Part shown: positions 45,888 through 56,519 of the stretch, in pieces
How the letters are laid out: each line of letters starts with the position of its first letter
How positions within the stretch are numbered: position 1 is the first letter of the stretch
Assembly: GCF_000374045.1 (NCBI RefSeq)
Contig: NZ_KB893385.1
Location: 124,001-188,000 of the forward strand
Length of the DNA stretch: 64,000 nt
Source of the DNA: Segetibacter koreensis DSM 18137
GTDB taxonomy: Bacteria > Bacteroidota > Bacteroidia > Chitinophagales > Chitinophagaceae
Reading direction: 5' to 3'
The notes under the pieces: model-generated
Databases searched by the model: none
Seen by the model: only the letters and a program-made list of their open reading frames with translations
What the model was told of the DNA's origin: nothing
Position numbers and translations under genes: made by a program

Positions 45888-47324
45888 TTATTTCGAAAAA
45901 ACACCGCTCAAATATTCATCTACTCTAGCAGCACATTGTCTTCCCTCATTTATGGCCCAAACTACAAGTGACTGTCCTCTCCGCATATCGCCTGCAGAAA
46001 AAATCTTTTCAATATTTGTCTGATAATGTTTGTCATTTGCTTTTACATTACCTCTCTCATCAAGATCAACGCCAAGCTCAATTAATAACCCTTGGTGTTG
46101 TGGATGTAAAAATCCCATTGCCAATAATGCTACTTCGCAAGGTATTTCCCGCTCACTACCCGGCACTTCCACAAATTGCGCAGGTCTTCCGTCTTCAGTC
46201 AACTTCCATTCAAGATCAACGATTTTTAAAGCTTTTAGGTTTCCGTCTTCATCGCCAATAAATTCTTTTGTAGAAACAGCCCATTTGCGATCTACTCCTT
46301 CTTCGTGTGAAGAGGTGGTTTTTAAAACCATTGGATAAGTAGGCCAAGGCATATAATCATTACGGTCCTGGGGAGGTTTGGGCAGCAATTCGAACTGGGT
46401 AACAGAAATAGCACCCTGACGGTTAGAGGTTCCGACACAATCACTTCCTGTATCTCCTCCACCAATTACTACAACATTTTTTCCAGTGGCTACAAAATCC
46501 TCTCCTATTGGTTTGTTGCTAACTTTCTTATTTTGAAGTTTGAGAAAATCCATTGCAAATGCAACTCCTTTTAAATGCCTTCCCGGAATTTTTAGGTCCC
46601 TGGGGATAGTAGAACCACCAGCTAATACAATTGCATGATTGTTTCTTAGCAGATCATTCATATTTACATTTACTCCAACTTCTGCATTACATTTAAATAT
46701 GACTCCTTCTTCCTCTAACAATTTTATACGCCGTTCCACCACCCATTTTTCAAGTTTGAAATCAGGAATTCCATATCGTAATAATCCTCCAGGCTCATCA
46801 TCTCTTTCATACACAGTCACAGAATGTCCTGCATAATTCAGTTGGGCTGCTGCTGCAAGTCCTGCAGGACCAGATCCCACAACCGCTACTTTTTTACCGG
46901 TTCTTACAATGCCTTTAAATGGCTGAACATATCCTTTTTGAAAAGCAATTTCAATAATATGTTTTTCTATTTCCTCTATTGTTATTGCTGGTTGGTTTAT
47001 ACCAAGCACACAAGAACTCTCACACGGGGCCGGACAAATTCTTCCTGTGAACTCAGGAAAATTATTGGTTGCAGAAAGAATTTCATAAGCTTCTTTCCAA
47101 TTTCTGCGATAAACGGCATCATTAAAATCAGGTATAAGATTCCCTACAGGACAACCATTATGACAAAATGGAATACCGCAATCCATACAACGAGAAGCTT
47201 GTTGATTGAGCCTCTCCTCCTCATAAAGATGTACAAATTCATTAAAATCATGTATTCTCTCTTCTACCGGCCTTTTCTTAGGAAGCTCTCTTGTAAATTC
47301 TAAAAAACCTGTTGGTTTTCCCAT
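45888..47324 (-). CDS. gltD: Glutamate synthase small subunit
   Basis: 478 residues from MGKPTGFLEFTRELPKKRP (47324); upstream in-frame sequence to 47417 is a translation of intergenic repeat DNA and is excluded. Cys-rich N-terminus CMDCGIPFCHNGCPVGNLIPDFND for iron-sulfur clusters, FAD site VAVVGSGPAGLAAAAQL, NADPH site VVVIGGGDTGSDCVG, and the C-terminal IFSAGDMRRGQSLVVWAINEGRQCA. Passes electrons from NADPH to the large subunit (47534-52060). The 209-bp gap to gltB carries copy B of the dispersed repeat. Confidence 0.97.
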   Translation of the reverse strand: MGKPTGFLEFTRELPKKRPVEERIHDFNEFVHLYEEERLNQQASRCMDCGIPFCHNGCPVGNLIPDFNDAVYRRNWKEAYEILSATNNFPEFTGRICPAPCESSCVLGINQPAITIEEIEKHIIEIAFQKGYVQPFKGIVRTGKKVAVVGSGPAGLAAAAQLNYAGHSVTVYERDDEPGGLLRYGIPDFKLEKWVVERRIKLLEEEGVIFKCNAEVGVNVNMNDLLRNNHAIVLAGGSTIPRDLKIPGRHLKGVAFAMDFLKLQNKKVSNKPIGEDFVATGKNVVVIGGGDTGSDCVGTSNRQGAISVTQFELLPKPPQDRNDYMPWPTYPMVLKTTSSHEEGVDRKWAVSTKEFIGDEDGNLKALKIVDLEWKLTEDGRPAQFVEVPGSEREIPCEVALLAMGFLHPQHQGLLIELGVDLDERGNVKANDKHYQTNIEKIFSAGDMRRGQSLVVWAINEGRQCAARVDEYLSGVFSK

Positions 47325-47384
47325 TATTCGTATTTTACTAATATTAAATTTTTTGCACCAAACCTTTTCTCTCTTATCAACTTT

Positions 47385-47401
47385 TCTTGCGTCGCACACT
47401 T
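47385..47401. repeat. Dispersed 17-bp repeat, copy B
   Basis: TCTTGCGTCGCACACTT in the gltB-gltD gap, identical to 21562-21578. Translation through it explains the spurious N-terminal extension of the gltD frame. Confidence 0.7.
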
Positions 47402-47533
47402 GTACATTGCAACTCACTTGAACTTGTCATGCAAGTATTTTATTTACAAAATACAGATGGTTTTATTAGTTAAATTCTTGGTGCTGTTACAACAAATGAT
47501 ACAACGTTGTTGGTATAAGACTTTTCTGCTTGT

Positions 47534-50500
47534 TTAAAAATTATTATCAATTTTCACCATTTGCTTATGTTTTGCATCAGCGAGTGCCTTCTTATAATCT
47601 TTTGGAAATACTTTAATGAAGTTTTTCAATTGATTGTCAAAATCCTCAAGAACAAACTTTGCAACACTACTATCAGTGTACCTGTAATGATCTTCTATCA
47701 TAGTTCTCAATTCGGCTGTATCGTCTCCATCTACCGGGTCAAGATCAACCATTTCTTTATTGCAAAGAGTCGAAAAAGCATTTTTTACATCATACACGTA
47801 TGCAATACCTCCACTCATGCCTGCAGCAAAATTTCTTCCCGTATCTCCCAAAACCACTACGCGGCCACCGGTCATATATTCACATCCATGATCCCCTACA
47901 CCTTCTACTACTGCATTAACTCCTGAGTTACGAACCCCGAAACGTTCACCGGCTTTACCTCTTATATATGCTGCTCCCGAAGTCGCACCATAGAACGCAA
48001 CATTTCCGATTATGATATTATCTTCAGGCACAAACGTTGCCTGTTTTGAAGGGTATACTATCAGTTTTGCTCCTGACAATCCTTTTCCAAAGTGGTCATT
48101 GGCATCACCTTCTAATTCAAGAGTTACCCCGTTTGTATTAAATGCACCAAAGCTTTGACCTGCGGTACCGGTAAATTTATAGTGAATGGTATCCTCCGGT
48201 AAACCTTTAGACCGATACCTTTTTGATATTTCATTGGATACAATAGTTCCTGCAGTTCTGTCTGTATTTATTATTTCAAACGAACCATACACCTTTTCGC
48301 CATTTTCCAAAGCAGGTTGCGCTACTTCCAGCAGTTTCCAGTCTAACACATTTTCCAGGCCATGATCCTGTTCCTCCTGTTTGTATAATCCTGTTTCTGC
48401 ACTTGCAGGTTCTTTATATAATATTTTAGAAACATCCAGTTTTCCATATTTCCAATGGTGCACATCAGTTTTTGCTTCAAGGCAATCTGCCTGGCCAACC
48501 ATTTCATTAACAGTTCTAAAACCAAGTTCGGCCATTATTTCTCTTAATTCCTGCGTAATAAATTTAAAGAAATTGATGACGTGTTCTGCATCACCGGTAA
48601 ATCGCTTTCTCAATTCCAGATCTTGTGTGGCAACCCCTACAGGACATGTATTTAGATGACACTTACGCATCATTATACAACCTTCGACAATAAGCGCCGC
48701 TGTAGCAATACCCCATTCTTCCGCACCTAACAGCGTTGCTATGGCTACGTCTCTGCCGGTTTTTAACTGGCCGTCTGTTTGCACAACTACGCGGCTACGC
48801 AATTTATTCTTTACCAAAGTCTGGTGAGTTTCAGCCAATCCTAATTCCCATGGCAAACCTGCATGTTTTATAGATGTAACAGGTGAAGCACCGGTGCCAC
48901 CATCGTGCCCAGAAATTAATATAGAGTCTGCCTTAGCCTTAGCAACACCTGCAGCAATAGTACCTACTCCTGCTTTTGATACCAGTTTTACACTTATTCG
49001 AGCAGCACGATTAGCATTTTTTAAGTCAAAAATCAACTGCGCCAAATCCTCAATAGAATATATATCGTGATGGGGAGGTGGAGAAATTAAGCCAACACCA
49101 GGTGTAGCATGGCGAACTCTTCCGATCCATTCGTCTACTTTATGACCCGGCAATTGTCCGCCTTCTCCCGGCTTAGCCCCCTGTGCCATTTTTATCTGCA
49201 GTTCCTCTGCCATTGTAAGGTAATAGCTGGTAACGCCAAACCTCGCGGATGCGACCTGCTTAATAGCAGATCTCAGGGAATCTCCATTGGGAAGAGGATC
49301 ATATCTTATTTCATCTTCACCGCCTTCACCAGTATTACTTTTACCTCCCAGGCGGTTCATAGCGATAGCAAGAGTAGAATGCGCTTCATGTGAAATAGAG
49401 CCGAAACTCATTGCTCCTGTGGCAAATCGCTTGTAGATGTTTTCTGCAGGCTCTACCTCGTCAACTGAAATAGACGGGCGACTGGGTTTAAACTGAAACA
49501 AGCTTCTTAGCGTACAAGCTTTCTCACTTTGATCATTTACGTGTTTCGAGTATTTTTTGAAGGTTTTGTAATCATTCATCTTTGTTGAATATTGCAACAA
49601 GTGAACAGTTTGAGGATTGAAAAGATGAAATTCGCCATTTTTTCTCCACTCGTACACTCCACCTTCTGCTAACCTTTCAAAAGGTTCAGCTTTCTTTTTA
49701 AACGCTACAAAATGTTTCGCTAATGTTTCTTTTGCTATCTCATCTAAACCTATTCCCTCAATACGTGAAGGTGCTCCTGTAAAATATAAATCAACAACTG
49801 ATTTATTGATACCGATTATTTCAAATATTTGTGCTCCCTGGTATGACTGAAGTGTTGAGATACCCATTTTAGAGAATACCTTCAACAACCCATCATTAAC
49901 AGCCTTGATATAATTTTTAGCTAACTGCTTATCGTCGAGTTGCGTTTGAATTTTTCCCCTTTCGTTTAAATCGTGAATAGTCGCGAAAGCGAGGTAAGGG
50001 TTAATTGCAGTGGCACCAAACCCGATAAGGCAGGCAAAATGATGCACTTCCCAAATATCCCCGGCTTCTACTACAATACCTACCTGGCCACGACACCCTT
50101 TGCGAATGAGAAAATGATGAACGGCGGAAATTGCAAGTAAAGATGGAATGGGGGCATGACCAGAGTCTATTGCCCTGTCAGATAAAATAAGTAGTTTATA
50201 GCCATCTGCCACAGCATCGAGAGCATAACGGCAAAGCCTGTCAAGCCCTTTTTGCATAGAACCGGGTTTACCATCTGCCCGGAAATATGTCTGTAATGTT
50301 TTCCCATGAAACATTCCAGTATCAATACTGCGGATCTTTTCAAGTTGGTGGTTGGTAAGAATTGGCTGATCTAAAGCAACACTATGACAAGCAAGCGGAT
50401 CTTCAATTAAAAAATTGCCATTACTACCTGCAAAGGTGGCCAAAGACATCACCAATTTCTCCCTGATAGGATCGATGGGTGGATTAGTTACCTGCGCGAA

Positions 50501-52060
50501 AAGTTGTTTGAAGTAACTGCTTAAATGTTGAGGACGATCACTTAAAATAGCTAATGGCACATCAGTTCCCATCGAACCTATTGGCTCTTTTCCATCTAAA
50601 GCCATTGGCGCTATAGTGGTTTCAACATCTTCTGAAGAGTAACCAAAGCTTTTCTGGTATTTAAAAATCTGGTCATGCTCAAGATTAGTAAACAGAACTC
50701 TGGGCTCAGGTAGTTCTTCAAGCCTTATTTTATATTTATTCAACCATTCTCCATAAGGTTTTTGAGAACAAATCGTTTTTTTCAGTTCATCATCACTGAT
50801 AATTCTTCCATTCTCAAGATCTACAACAAACATTTTACCGGGCTGCAATCTCCCTTTTTCTTTTACCAGCGCAGGATCAACAGGAAGAACACCTGTTTCA
50901 GAGGCCATAATTACCCTGTCATCATGGGTAACAACATATCTCGAAGGACGTAATCCGTTTCTGTCAAGTGTAGCTCCTATCATTTTACCATCAGTGAAAG
51001 AAATAGATGCGGGACCATCCCACGGAGCCATGAAGCTTGCATGAAATTCATAAAATGCCTTTTTTACCGGGTCCATTAATTCATTGCCATCCCAGGCTTC
51101 CGGAATTAGCATCATCATTACATGGGGAAGAGAACGGCCGGTCAGGGCAAGTAATTCAATAACGTTATCGAGGCAGGCAGAATCAGACTGGCCGGCTGTT
51201 ATAACCGGCAATATCATTTCCATTTCTTCTGGCGTAAAATAAGGAGTAGTGAAACCTTTTTCACTGGTTTTTAACCAATTCAGGTTTCCCTGCAAAGTAT
51301 TTATTTCACCGTTATGAGCCATATACCTGAATGGCTGCGCAAGTTTCCAGGAAGGAAAAGTATTTGTGGCAAATCTCGCATGCACTAAAGCAAAGGCAGA
51401 TACTACTCTGCGATCGTTAAGATCAGGAAAATAATGTCTTAATTGAGAACTGGTAAACTGACCTTTGTAAATAACAGTTTTATATGAAAGAGACGCGATA
51501 TAAAAACCGATTTCGTCTTTTTTAACGGAATTATTTATTGTATGGCTTGCGTAGTTACGCAATACAAACAACTTACGTTCAAAATCTTCGGGGTTAGAAA
51601 TGTTATCAGGACAGGAAATAAAAACCTGCTCCATTTCTGGCTCTACAGATAAAGCTGACTGTCCTATTCCGTCAGGATTTACCGGTACTTTCCGGTAATG
51701 CAAAATCTCAAGTCCAAGCTTTTCAGCAGACCTGTTAAAAATATTACGGCACTCTTCTCTTAATGCTACATCTTTTGGGAAAAAAATAACTCCGGCTGCA
51801 TACCTTCCAAAAGAAGGCAGGTGAACACCGCTTTTTAAACACTCGTCAAAAAAGAACTCATGTGGGGTCTGAATGGTAATACCTGCACCATCACCTGTAT
51901 TATTTTCGCACCCACAGGCACCACGATGCTCCATATTTTCTAATACAGTAAGAGCATCCGAAACAGTTTGGTGAGATTTATTGTTTTTTATATTAGCTAC
52001 AAACCCAATTCCACATGAATCTTGTTCGTAGTCGGAAGAGTATAACCCGGTACCTGTCAT
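47534..52060 (-). CDS. gltB: Glutamate synthase large subunit
   Basis: 1508 residues, full length. The Ntn glutaminase domain begins at Cys16 after a short propeptide ([12 protein letters not shown]), then the central domain, the FMN-binding synthase domain ([59 protein letters not shown]; with [17 protein letters not shown] for the 3Fe-4S Cys) and the C-terminal GXGXG beta-helix ([42 protein letters not shown]). Converts glutamine and 2-oxoglutarate to two glutamates. First gene of the gltB-gltD unit. Confidence 0.98.
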   Translation of the reverse strand: MTGTGLYSSDYEQDSCGIGFVANIKNNKSHQTVSDALTVLENMEHRGACGCENNTGDGAGITIQTPHEFFFDECLKSGVHLPSFGRYAAGVIFFPKDVALREECRNIFNRSAEKLGLEILHYRKVPVNPDGIGQSALSVEPEMEQVFISCPDNISNPEDFERKLFVLRNYASHTINNSVKKDEIGFYIASLSYKTVIYKGQFTSSQLRHYFPDLNDRRVVSAFALVHARFATNTFPSWKLAQPFRYMAHNGEINTLQGNLNWLKTSEKGFTTPYFTPEEMEMILPVITAGQSDSACLDNVIELLALTGRSLPHVMMMLIPEAWDGNELMDPVKKAFYEFHASFMAPWDGPASISFTDGKMIGATLDRNGLRPSRYVVTHDDRVIMASETGVLPVDPALVKEKGRLQPGKMFVVDLENGRIISDDELKKTICSQKPYGEWLNKYKIRLEELPEPRVLFTNLEHDQIFKYQKSFGYSSEDVETTIAPMALDGKEPIGSMGTDVPLAILSDRPQHLSSYFKQLFAQVTNPPIDPIREKLVMSLATFAGSNGNFLIEDPLACHSVALDQPILTNHQLEKIRSIDTGMFHGKTLQTYFRADGKPGSMQKGLDRLCRYALDAVADGYKLLILSDRAIDSGHAPIPSLLAISAVHHFLIRKGCRGQVGIVVEAGDIWEVHHFACLIGFGATAINPYLAFATIHDLNERGKIQTQLDDKQLAKNYIKAVNDGLLKVFSKMGISTLQSYQGAQIFEIIGINKSVVDLYFTGAPSRIEGIGLDEIAKETLAKHFVAFKKKAEPFERLAEGGVYEWRKNGEFHLFNPQTVHLLQYSTKMNDYKTFKKYSKHVNDQSEKACTLRSLFQFKPSRPSISVDEVEPAENIYKRFATGAMSFGSISHEAHSTLAIAMNRLGGKSNTGEGGEDEIRYDPLPNGDSLRSAIKQVASARFGVTSYYLTMAEELQIKMAQGAKPGEGGQLPGHKVDEWIGRVRHATPGVGLISPPPHHDIYSIEDLAQLIFDLKNANRAARISVKLVSKAGVGTIAAGVAKAKADSILISGHDGGTGASPVTSIKHAGLPWELGLAETHQTLVKNKLRSRVVVQTDGQLKTGRDVAIATLLGAEEWGIATAALIVEGCIMMRKCHLNTCPVGVATQDLELRKRFTGDAEHVINFFKFITQELREIMAELGFRTVNEMVGQADCLEAKTDVHHWKYGKLDVSKILYKEPASAETGLYKQEEQDHGLENVLDWKLLEVAQPALENGEKVYGSFEIINTDRTAGTIVSNEISKRYRSKGLPEDTIHYKFTGTAGQSFGAFNTNGVTLELEGDANDHFGKGLSGAKLIVYPSKQATFVPEDNIIIGNVAFYGATSGAAYIRGKAGERFGVRNSGVNAVVEGVGDHGCEYMTGGRVVVLGDTGRNFAAGMSGGIAYVYDVKNAFSTLCNKEMVDLDPVDGDDTAELRTMIEDHYRYTDSSVAKFVLEDFDNQLKNFIKVFPKDYKKALADAKHKQMVKIDNNF

Positions 52061-52648
52061 AAATCGATAAGGTTTAAAAAATAAAAAAATACTGGCTTAA
52101 AGTACACTAAACTAATTAGCAATGGCAGGCAATCGTTTTAAAATAGTCGTTAATGAATTATTAGCTCTTTTGTAGCTGGCGGGCATTTTTTTGCCTATCA
52201 ATCGTTCAAAAAATCATTGTTAATAGCTGCAAAAACCTTCTATTAATAATTTCTTAACTTTTTAATATTCTCTTCCTTAACTCTATTTTATCAAATTTAA
52301 AATTGTAATCCGGCTAAAAGCCAATAATATTATTATGCTTTTACAGTTGTAAAAAAACAAAAAAAAACCGGAAACCCTTTACTGTATTGAGTTTCAGGAA
52401 AAATAAATTACGATGTCCAAGACCGCATGTTTATTTACACAGAATTCCCATTAATAGAAAAGCAGCATAAAATGGAAAGATAGCAACGGATTTGTAAATA
52501 AAAAGTAAATAAAGGTAAATGGAAATTTGATGGCGATTACCTGTAATTTATATATAAGAAGCAAAAAACCGTATAAAATTTAATATGACTTGCTCAAGAC
52601 ATTTACTTTATAGACGCAATAAAGCAAATACATTATTTTTGCGTCTGT
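52061..52648. other. Divergent intergenic region gltB / AraC regulator
   Basis: 588 bp. Contains a near-palindrome at 52315-52343 (TAAAAGC ... GCTTTTA around a perfect 12-bp AATAAT/ATTATT core) and the AraC -7 box at 52634. No ORF. The gltB promoter must lie in its left part, without a perfect -7 box. Confidence 0.5.
52634..52641 (+). promoter_or_regulatory. -7 box of the AraC-type regulator gene
   Basis: TATTTTTG, a perfect TAnnTTTG, ending only 7 bases before the ATG at 52649, so the transcript should be leaderless or nearly so. Confidence 0.6.
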
Positions 52649-53590
52649 ATGTTAAATACCCGCGACGTTTTGAAAGTTGCTAATCAAACTACCATTGCCT
52701 CTGATATGGATTTGCTTTACCAAAAAGAGCAAAACATTCCAGGGTCTATTGAGTATTCCATTAAGCGTTATTATGCGCATCATCCTGTCACAACGGATGA
52801 CACCGGTTTGATGGTTTATCATTATCATGTTAATGATCCTAACAAAAACTACCTTGAATTAAAGTACTGCTGCACAGGCAATAGATATTGTGAGGAAAAA
52901 AGTTGTACAAAATGCAGTGAATTACCAACAAATAATTGCAGGGGAAAGATATATACTGCAGATGTTTTCACCTTTCATTTTACCCACACATTTCTTAGCC
53001 AGTTTACGCAAAATATAAAGCTCAGCAATAGAAAAGATGAAGTTTTAGCCTTTAAGCATCCTTCATCTTTTTCGAAAATTTTCCCTGTTTGCAACCGCAA
53101 GCGAATAGTTCTTGACTCTCTGCTTAACCATAGCTATAGTGGCTCACTGGAAAATATATTTGTAAACGCAAAAATTCATGAACTTTTATTATATAGTCTC
53201 GAATGCCTGGTAGATGAAAAAGAGGAGGGATTTTCTTGTAAATTTCTTGCGAACGACCTTGACCGTGAAAAGATCTTACATGCCAGGGAAGTACTGTTGC
53301 AGCATATTGGGGAGCCAATTACGATCAAAGAATTAAGCAGGAAAGTAGCTATTAATGAATGTTATTTAAAAAAAGGCTTTAAGGAAATTTTTGGCACTAC
53401 TATTTTTGATTTTTATCAGCAGCAACGAATGGAACATGCGAAGTACCTGTTGTACGAAAAGGGATTAAGTGTAACTGATGTTTCTGCTATTTTAGGTTAT
53501 TCTTCAATTTCACACTTTTCTACAGCTTTTAAAAAACATACTGGTTTAAAACCTTGCGAATTATTAAGTCCCTACGGCAGTAACAGTTAA
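52649..53590 (+). CDS. AraC-family regulator with a cysteine cluster
   Basis: 313 residues. C-terminal AraC DNA-binding domain (~210-308) with two HTHs: ITIKELSRKVAINECYLKKGFKEIFG and LSVTDVSAILGYSSISHFSTAFKKHTGLKP. The N-terminal half (~1-200) has no sugar-type cupin pattern that I recognise; it carries six cysteines within 24 residues (C74, C75, C81, C86, C89, C97), suited to binding a metal, an iron-sulfur cluster or heme. PchR-type AraC proteins respond to iron. The gene ends 128 bp from hemL in convergent orientation, so control of heme or iron genes is a reasonable but unproven guess. Confidence 0.88.
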   Translation: MLNTRDVLKVANQTTIASDMDLLYQKEQNIPGSIEYSIKRYYAHHPVTTDDTGLMVYHYHVNDPNKNYLELKYCCTGNRYCEEKSCTKCSELPTNNCRGKIYTADVFTFHFTHTFLSQFTQNIKLSNRKDEVLAFKHPSSFSKIFPVCNRKRIVLDSLLNHSYSGSLENIFVNAKIHELLLYSLECLVDEKEEGFSCKFLANDLDREKILHAREVLLQHIGEPITIKELSRKVAINECYLKKGFKEIFGTTIFDFYQQQRMEHAKYLLYEKGLSVTDVSAILGYSSISHFSTAFKKHTGLKPCELLSPYGSNS

Positions 53591-53718
53591 GGAATTTATT
53601 AAAAGAACTTTTTTGGCGTGTTTAAAAGAACTGGTTACTCAATGATATTCATACCAATAATCAAAAAAATTTAGAAAAGCCGCCGTATATCTGGTTATTA
53701 TTGCGAGTTATTTTCTAA

Positions 53719-55005
53719 TCAATTTATCGTCTTTAAACTTTCTTCGACAGCCTTAATAGTTTCATCTAAATCTTCGTACGAAAGTGCATTATTTAAAAAC
53801 CAGCTTTCAAATGCAGATGGAGGTAAATAAATGCCTCTATCGAGCATGGAATGAAAAAATTTATTGAAGATTTTATTATTAGCTGAAGCTGCACTCGTGA
53901 AATCAGTAACAGGGTGATCGCTAAAGTGAATACTGATCATAGAACCGAATTGATTAATTATAAAAGGTTGTTCCCATGCTTTTAAAACTTTATCTAACCC
54001 GTTTTTGAGGTAAACAGTTTTTTCATTTAATTCTGTATAAATCGATGGGTTTTCTTTTAAAGTTTGTAAAGTAATATACCCTGCTATCATGGCAATTGGG
54101 TTACCGCTTAATGTTCCTGCCTGGTATACATTTCCAAGAGGAGCTATATGCTCCATTATTTCGAGTTTACCACCAAATGCACCAACAGGCATACCTCCGC
54201 CAATTACTTTTCCATAGGTAACAAGGTCAGCCTTTATACCTAATTTTTCCTGGGCTCCACCCGGCGCCAACCTAAAGCCAGTCATGACTTCATCCATTAT
54301 TAAAACAATACCTTCTTCATCACATATTTGTCTCAGACCTTCCAGAAATCCCGCTTCAGGTAAAACACATCCCATATTTCCGGCAACTGGCTCAGTAATA
54401 ATACATGCTACTTCACCTTTGTTTTCTGAAACCAATGCTCTAACCTGTTCCAGGTTATTATATGAAGCGACTAGTGTGTCATTTGCAACACCAGCTGTAA
54501 TTCCCGGAACCTGCTGAATACTAAAAGTTGCCAGCCCACTACCTGCTTTTACTAAAAAGCTGTCAGCGTGACCATGATAATGACCTTCAAATTTTATAAC
54601 CTTATTTCTTCCGGTAAATCCCCTGGCTAAACGCAAAGCGCTCATACAAGCTTCGGTTCCGCTACTAACCATTCTTATTAAATCGACGTTTGGCACCATG
54701 CTTATAATCAACTCAGCCATCTCAACTTCCAATTTCGTTGGGGCACCATAAGAGGTTGAGTAAGCTGCGTGTTCACAAATTGCATTTACAACAGGTTCAT
54801 AAGCATGACCTAAAATCATGGGGCCCCATGAAGAAATATAGTCGATATATCTGTTGCCGTCGGCGTCATATAAATATGCACCTTTGGCTTTATCTATAAA
54901 TATTGGCGTTCCGCCCACGCTTTTAAATGCTCTTACCGGCGAATTTACTCCACCCGGTATACTTTTCTGAGCGCGGTCAAATAGTTGCTTGCTTTGTTCT
55001 ATCAT
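53719..55005 (-). CDS. hemL: Glutamate-1-semialdehyde 2,1-aminomutase
   Basis: 428 residues. PLP enzyme of the C5 heme pathway, making 5-aminolevulinate. [21 protein letters not shown] near the start, [51 protein letters not shown] with the PLP Lys, and [13 protein letters not shown]. Last gene of the minus-strand hem cluster; 83 bp from hemB with an inverted repeat in the gap. Confidence 0.98.
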   Translation of the reverse strand: MIEQSKQLFDRAQKSIPGGVNSPVRAFKSVGGTPIFIDKAKGAYLYDADGNRYIDYISSWGPMILGHAYEPVVNAICEHAAYSTSYGAPTKLEVEMAELIISMVPNVDLIRMVSSGTEACMSALRLARGFTGRNKVIKFEGHYHGHADSFLVKAGSGLATFSIQQVPGITAGVANDTLVASYNNLEQVRALVSENKGEVACIITEPVAGNMGCVLPEAGFLEGLRQICDEEGIVLIMDEVMTGFRLAPGGAQEKLGIKADLVTYGKVIGGGMPVGAFGGKLEIMEHIAPLGNVYQAGTLSGNPIAMIAGYITLQTLKENPSIYTELNEKTVYLKNGLDKVLKAWEQPFIINQFGSMISIHFSDHPVTDFTSAASANNKIFNKFFHSMLDRGIYLPPSAFESWFLNNALSYEDLDETIKAVEESLKTIN

Positions 55006-55024
55006 GATTCATTTTTTGCCATAA

Positions 55025-55074
55025 TGCTCAAAGACGCAGAGTAACACAAAGTTGTCTCCGGGTGTCTTTGAGCA
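55025..55074. repeat. Inverted repeat in the hemB-hemL gap
   Basis: TGCTCAAAGAC (55025-55035) and GTCTTTGAGCA (55064-55074) form a perfect 11-bp stem around a 28-base middle. There is no T-run, so it is not a simple terminator; it resembles intergenic palindromic repeat units or an mRNA processing/stabilising hairpin. Confidence 0.6.
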
Positions 55075-55088
55075 CTAACTGTTAGTGG

Positions 55089-56066
55089 CTAAGAATTTAA
55101 TAACCTGGCCGCGTCTTTTGCAAAATACGTTGCAATTAAATCTGCGCCTGCTCTTTTAAAACCTGTCAGTGTTTCAATGATTGCTTTTTCTTCATTTATC
55201 CAACCCATTTTTGCTGCTGCTTTAATCATTGCGTATTCGCCACTTATATTATAAACGCTTACCGGAACATCAACAGCGTCTTTAACTTCACGAACAATGT
55301 CTAGATATGGTAATCCTGGTTTTACCATCACGATATCTGCACCTTCTTCTATGTCCATCAAAGTTTCTTTGATAGCTTCAATTCTATTCGAATAATCCAT
55401 CTGGTAGGTCTTTTTGTCTCCAAATCCGGGAGCACTGTCAAGAGCATCCCTGAAGGGACCATAAAAGCAAGAGGCAAATTTAGCGCTATAAGCCATAATA
55501 CCCACTTTATTAAATCCATTTTCTTCCAGGCCTTCCCTGATAGCGCCAATGCGGCCATCCATCATATCGCTCGGAGCTACCATATCTACGCCTGCTTCCG
55601 CATGGCTTACGCTCATTTTTACCAAAGCCTCCACTGTAGGGTCATTTACGATTTCTCCATTTTCTACAATTCCATCGTGGCCATATGATGAATAAGGGTC
55701 AAGCGCAACATCGGTCATTATGTACATACCAGGAACTGCATCTTTAATAGCCTTGATGCTTCTTTGCATCAATCCTTCTTTGTTCCAGGCTTCCTTACCT
55801 GTATTATCTTTTAGTTCATCTTTGCATTTAATAAACAATAACACACTTTTAATACCCAGGCTCCAAAGTTCCTTTACTTCCTTTATAGTTAGGTCTAAAC
55901 TTCTGCGATAATAGTTAGGCATTGATGCTATTTCCATCTCAACACTTTCTCCTTCATCTATAAACAGTGGCACAATAAAGTCATTGGGAGAAAGTGTTGT
56001 TTCTGCAACGAGTGAACGTATTGCAGGAGTTGCTCTTAATATCCTGTTTCTTTTTTGTAAATACAT
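55089..56066 (-). CDS. hemB: Delta-aminolevulinic acid dehydratase (porphobilinogen synthase)
   Basis: 325 residues, TIM barrel. Condenses two 5-aminolevulinates. Catalytic lysines in GIMAYSAKFASCFYGPFRDA and DIVMVKPGLPYLDIV. The metal-site segment reads MTDVALDPYSSYGHDGIV: the Cys triplet of Zn-type enzymes is replaced by Asp/Ser/Tyr residues, so a Mg-type enzyme is likely. It follows the four-helix gene by 35 bp. Confidence 0.98.
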   Translation of the reverse strand: MYLQKRNRILRATPAIRSLVAETTLSPNDFIVPLFIDEGESVEMEIASMPNYYRRSLDLTIKEVKELWSLGIKSVLLFIKCKDELKDNTGKEAWNKEGLMQRSIKAIKDAVPGMYIMTDVALDPYSSYGHDGIVENGEIVNDPTVEALVKMSVSHAEAGVDMVAPSDMMDGRIGAIREGLEENGFNKVGIMAYSAKFASCFYGPFRDALDSAPGFGDKKTYQMDYSNRIEAIKETLMDIEEGADIVMVKPGLPYLDIVREVKDAVDVPVSVYNISGEYAMIKAAAKMGWINEEKAIIETLTGFKRAGADLIATYFAKDAARLLNS

Positions 56067-56071
56067 TTTTT

Positions 56072-56514
56072 GATTTCTGATTTTTGGATGTCTGATTTAA
56101 TTCAGACATTATTATTGCCTGCTTTATTTGACTTTGCAGTTTTATCAGTTGCTGCAAAAATTGCTGTTAATTCATTTGCTTCGTAGATTAATTTATCCAC
56201 ATCAATTCCTTTCTTCAATTCCGCATCCCTAATTATTTCTAACCAGTAATGACATTCATCCGCCTCTTCCAAAACAATTTCAATTTTATAAATAAAATCT
56301 GCCTTCGACTTTGCTCTTACAGTCCCTCTGTAATTTGCTCCTACAGAACCCGCTGCCCTAATTAGTTGCTTAGCTATTTCAAAACCTGCTGCATTTCGCG
56401 GTAACTCTTCACAAAGTTTTATTACGTCAATATGAAATCGTTTCGTTCTCTCTTGTAGTGCTTTTCTATCCATATTCCATATTTTTCAAATCCTAACATC
56501 TGACATCATAAATC
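56072..56514. mobile_element. Candidate four-helix-bundle gene cassette with imperfect terminal inverted repeats
   Basis: Flanks 56072-56098 and, inverted, 56488-56514 agree at 17 of 27 positions (both begin GATTT-n-TGAT and end GATTT). Between them lies only the four-helix-bundle gene. Together they look like a small insertion cassette inside the hem operon. No target-site duplication could be demonstrated by eye. Confidence 0.35.
56102..56473 (-). CDS. Four-helix-bundle protein (S23 / 23S-IVS type)
   Basis: 123 residues, all-helical. FHIDVIKLCEELPRNAAGFEIAKQLIRAAGSVGANYRGTVRAKSKADFIYKIEIVLEEADECHYWLEII is the full pattern of the TIGR02436-type family, related to proteins encoded in 23S rRNA intervening sequences and to Avd of diversity-generating retroelements. 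The function of stand-alone members is unknown. It interrupts an otherwise pure heme operon (46 bp after hemF, 35 bp before hemB) in the same orientation, so it does not block transcription. No rRNA or retroelement is nearby. Confidence 0.93.
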   Translation of the reverse strand: MDRKALQERTKRFHIDVIKLCEELPRNAAGFEIAKQLIRAAGSVGANYRGTVRAKSKADFIYKIEIVLEEADECHYWLEIIRDAELKKGIDVDKLIYEANELTAIFAATDKTAKSNKAGNNNV

Positions 56515-56519
56515 ATACA

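Noticed and set aside
47324-47417. N-terminal extension of gltD (31 extra residues)
   Set aside because: It translates the dispersed intergenic repeat; the normal GltD start (MGKPTGFLEF) is at 47324.
44290-53590. AraC gene as regulator of gltBD
   Set aside because: It diverges from gltB, but its cysteine cluster and convergent position to hemL fit iron/heme control at least as well; the sequence does not decide, so no link was asserted.
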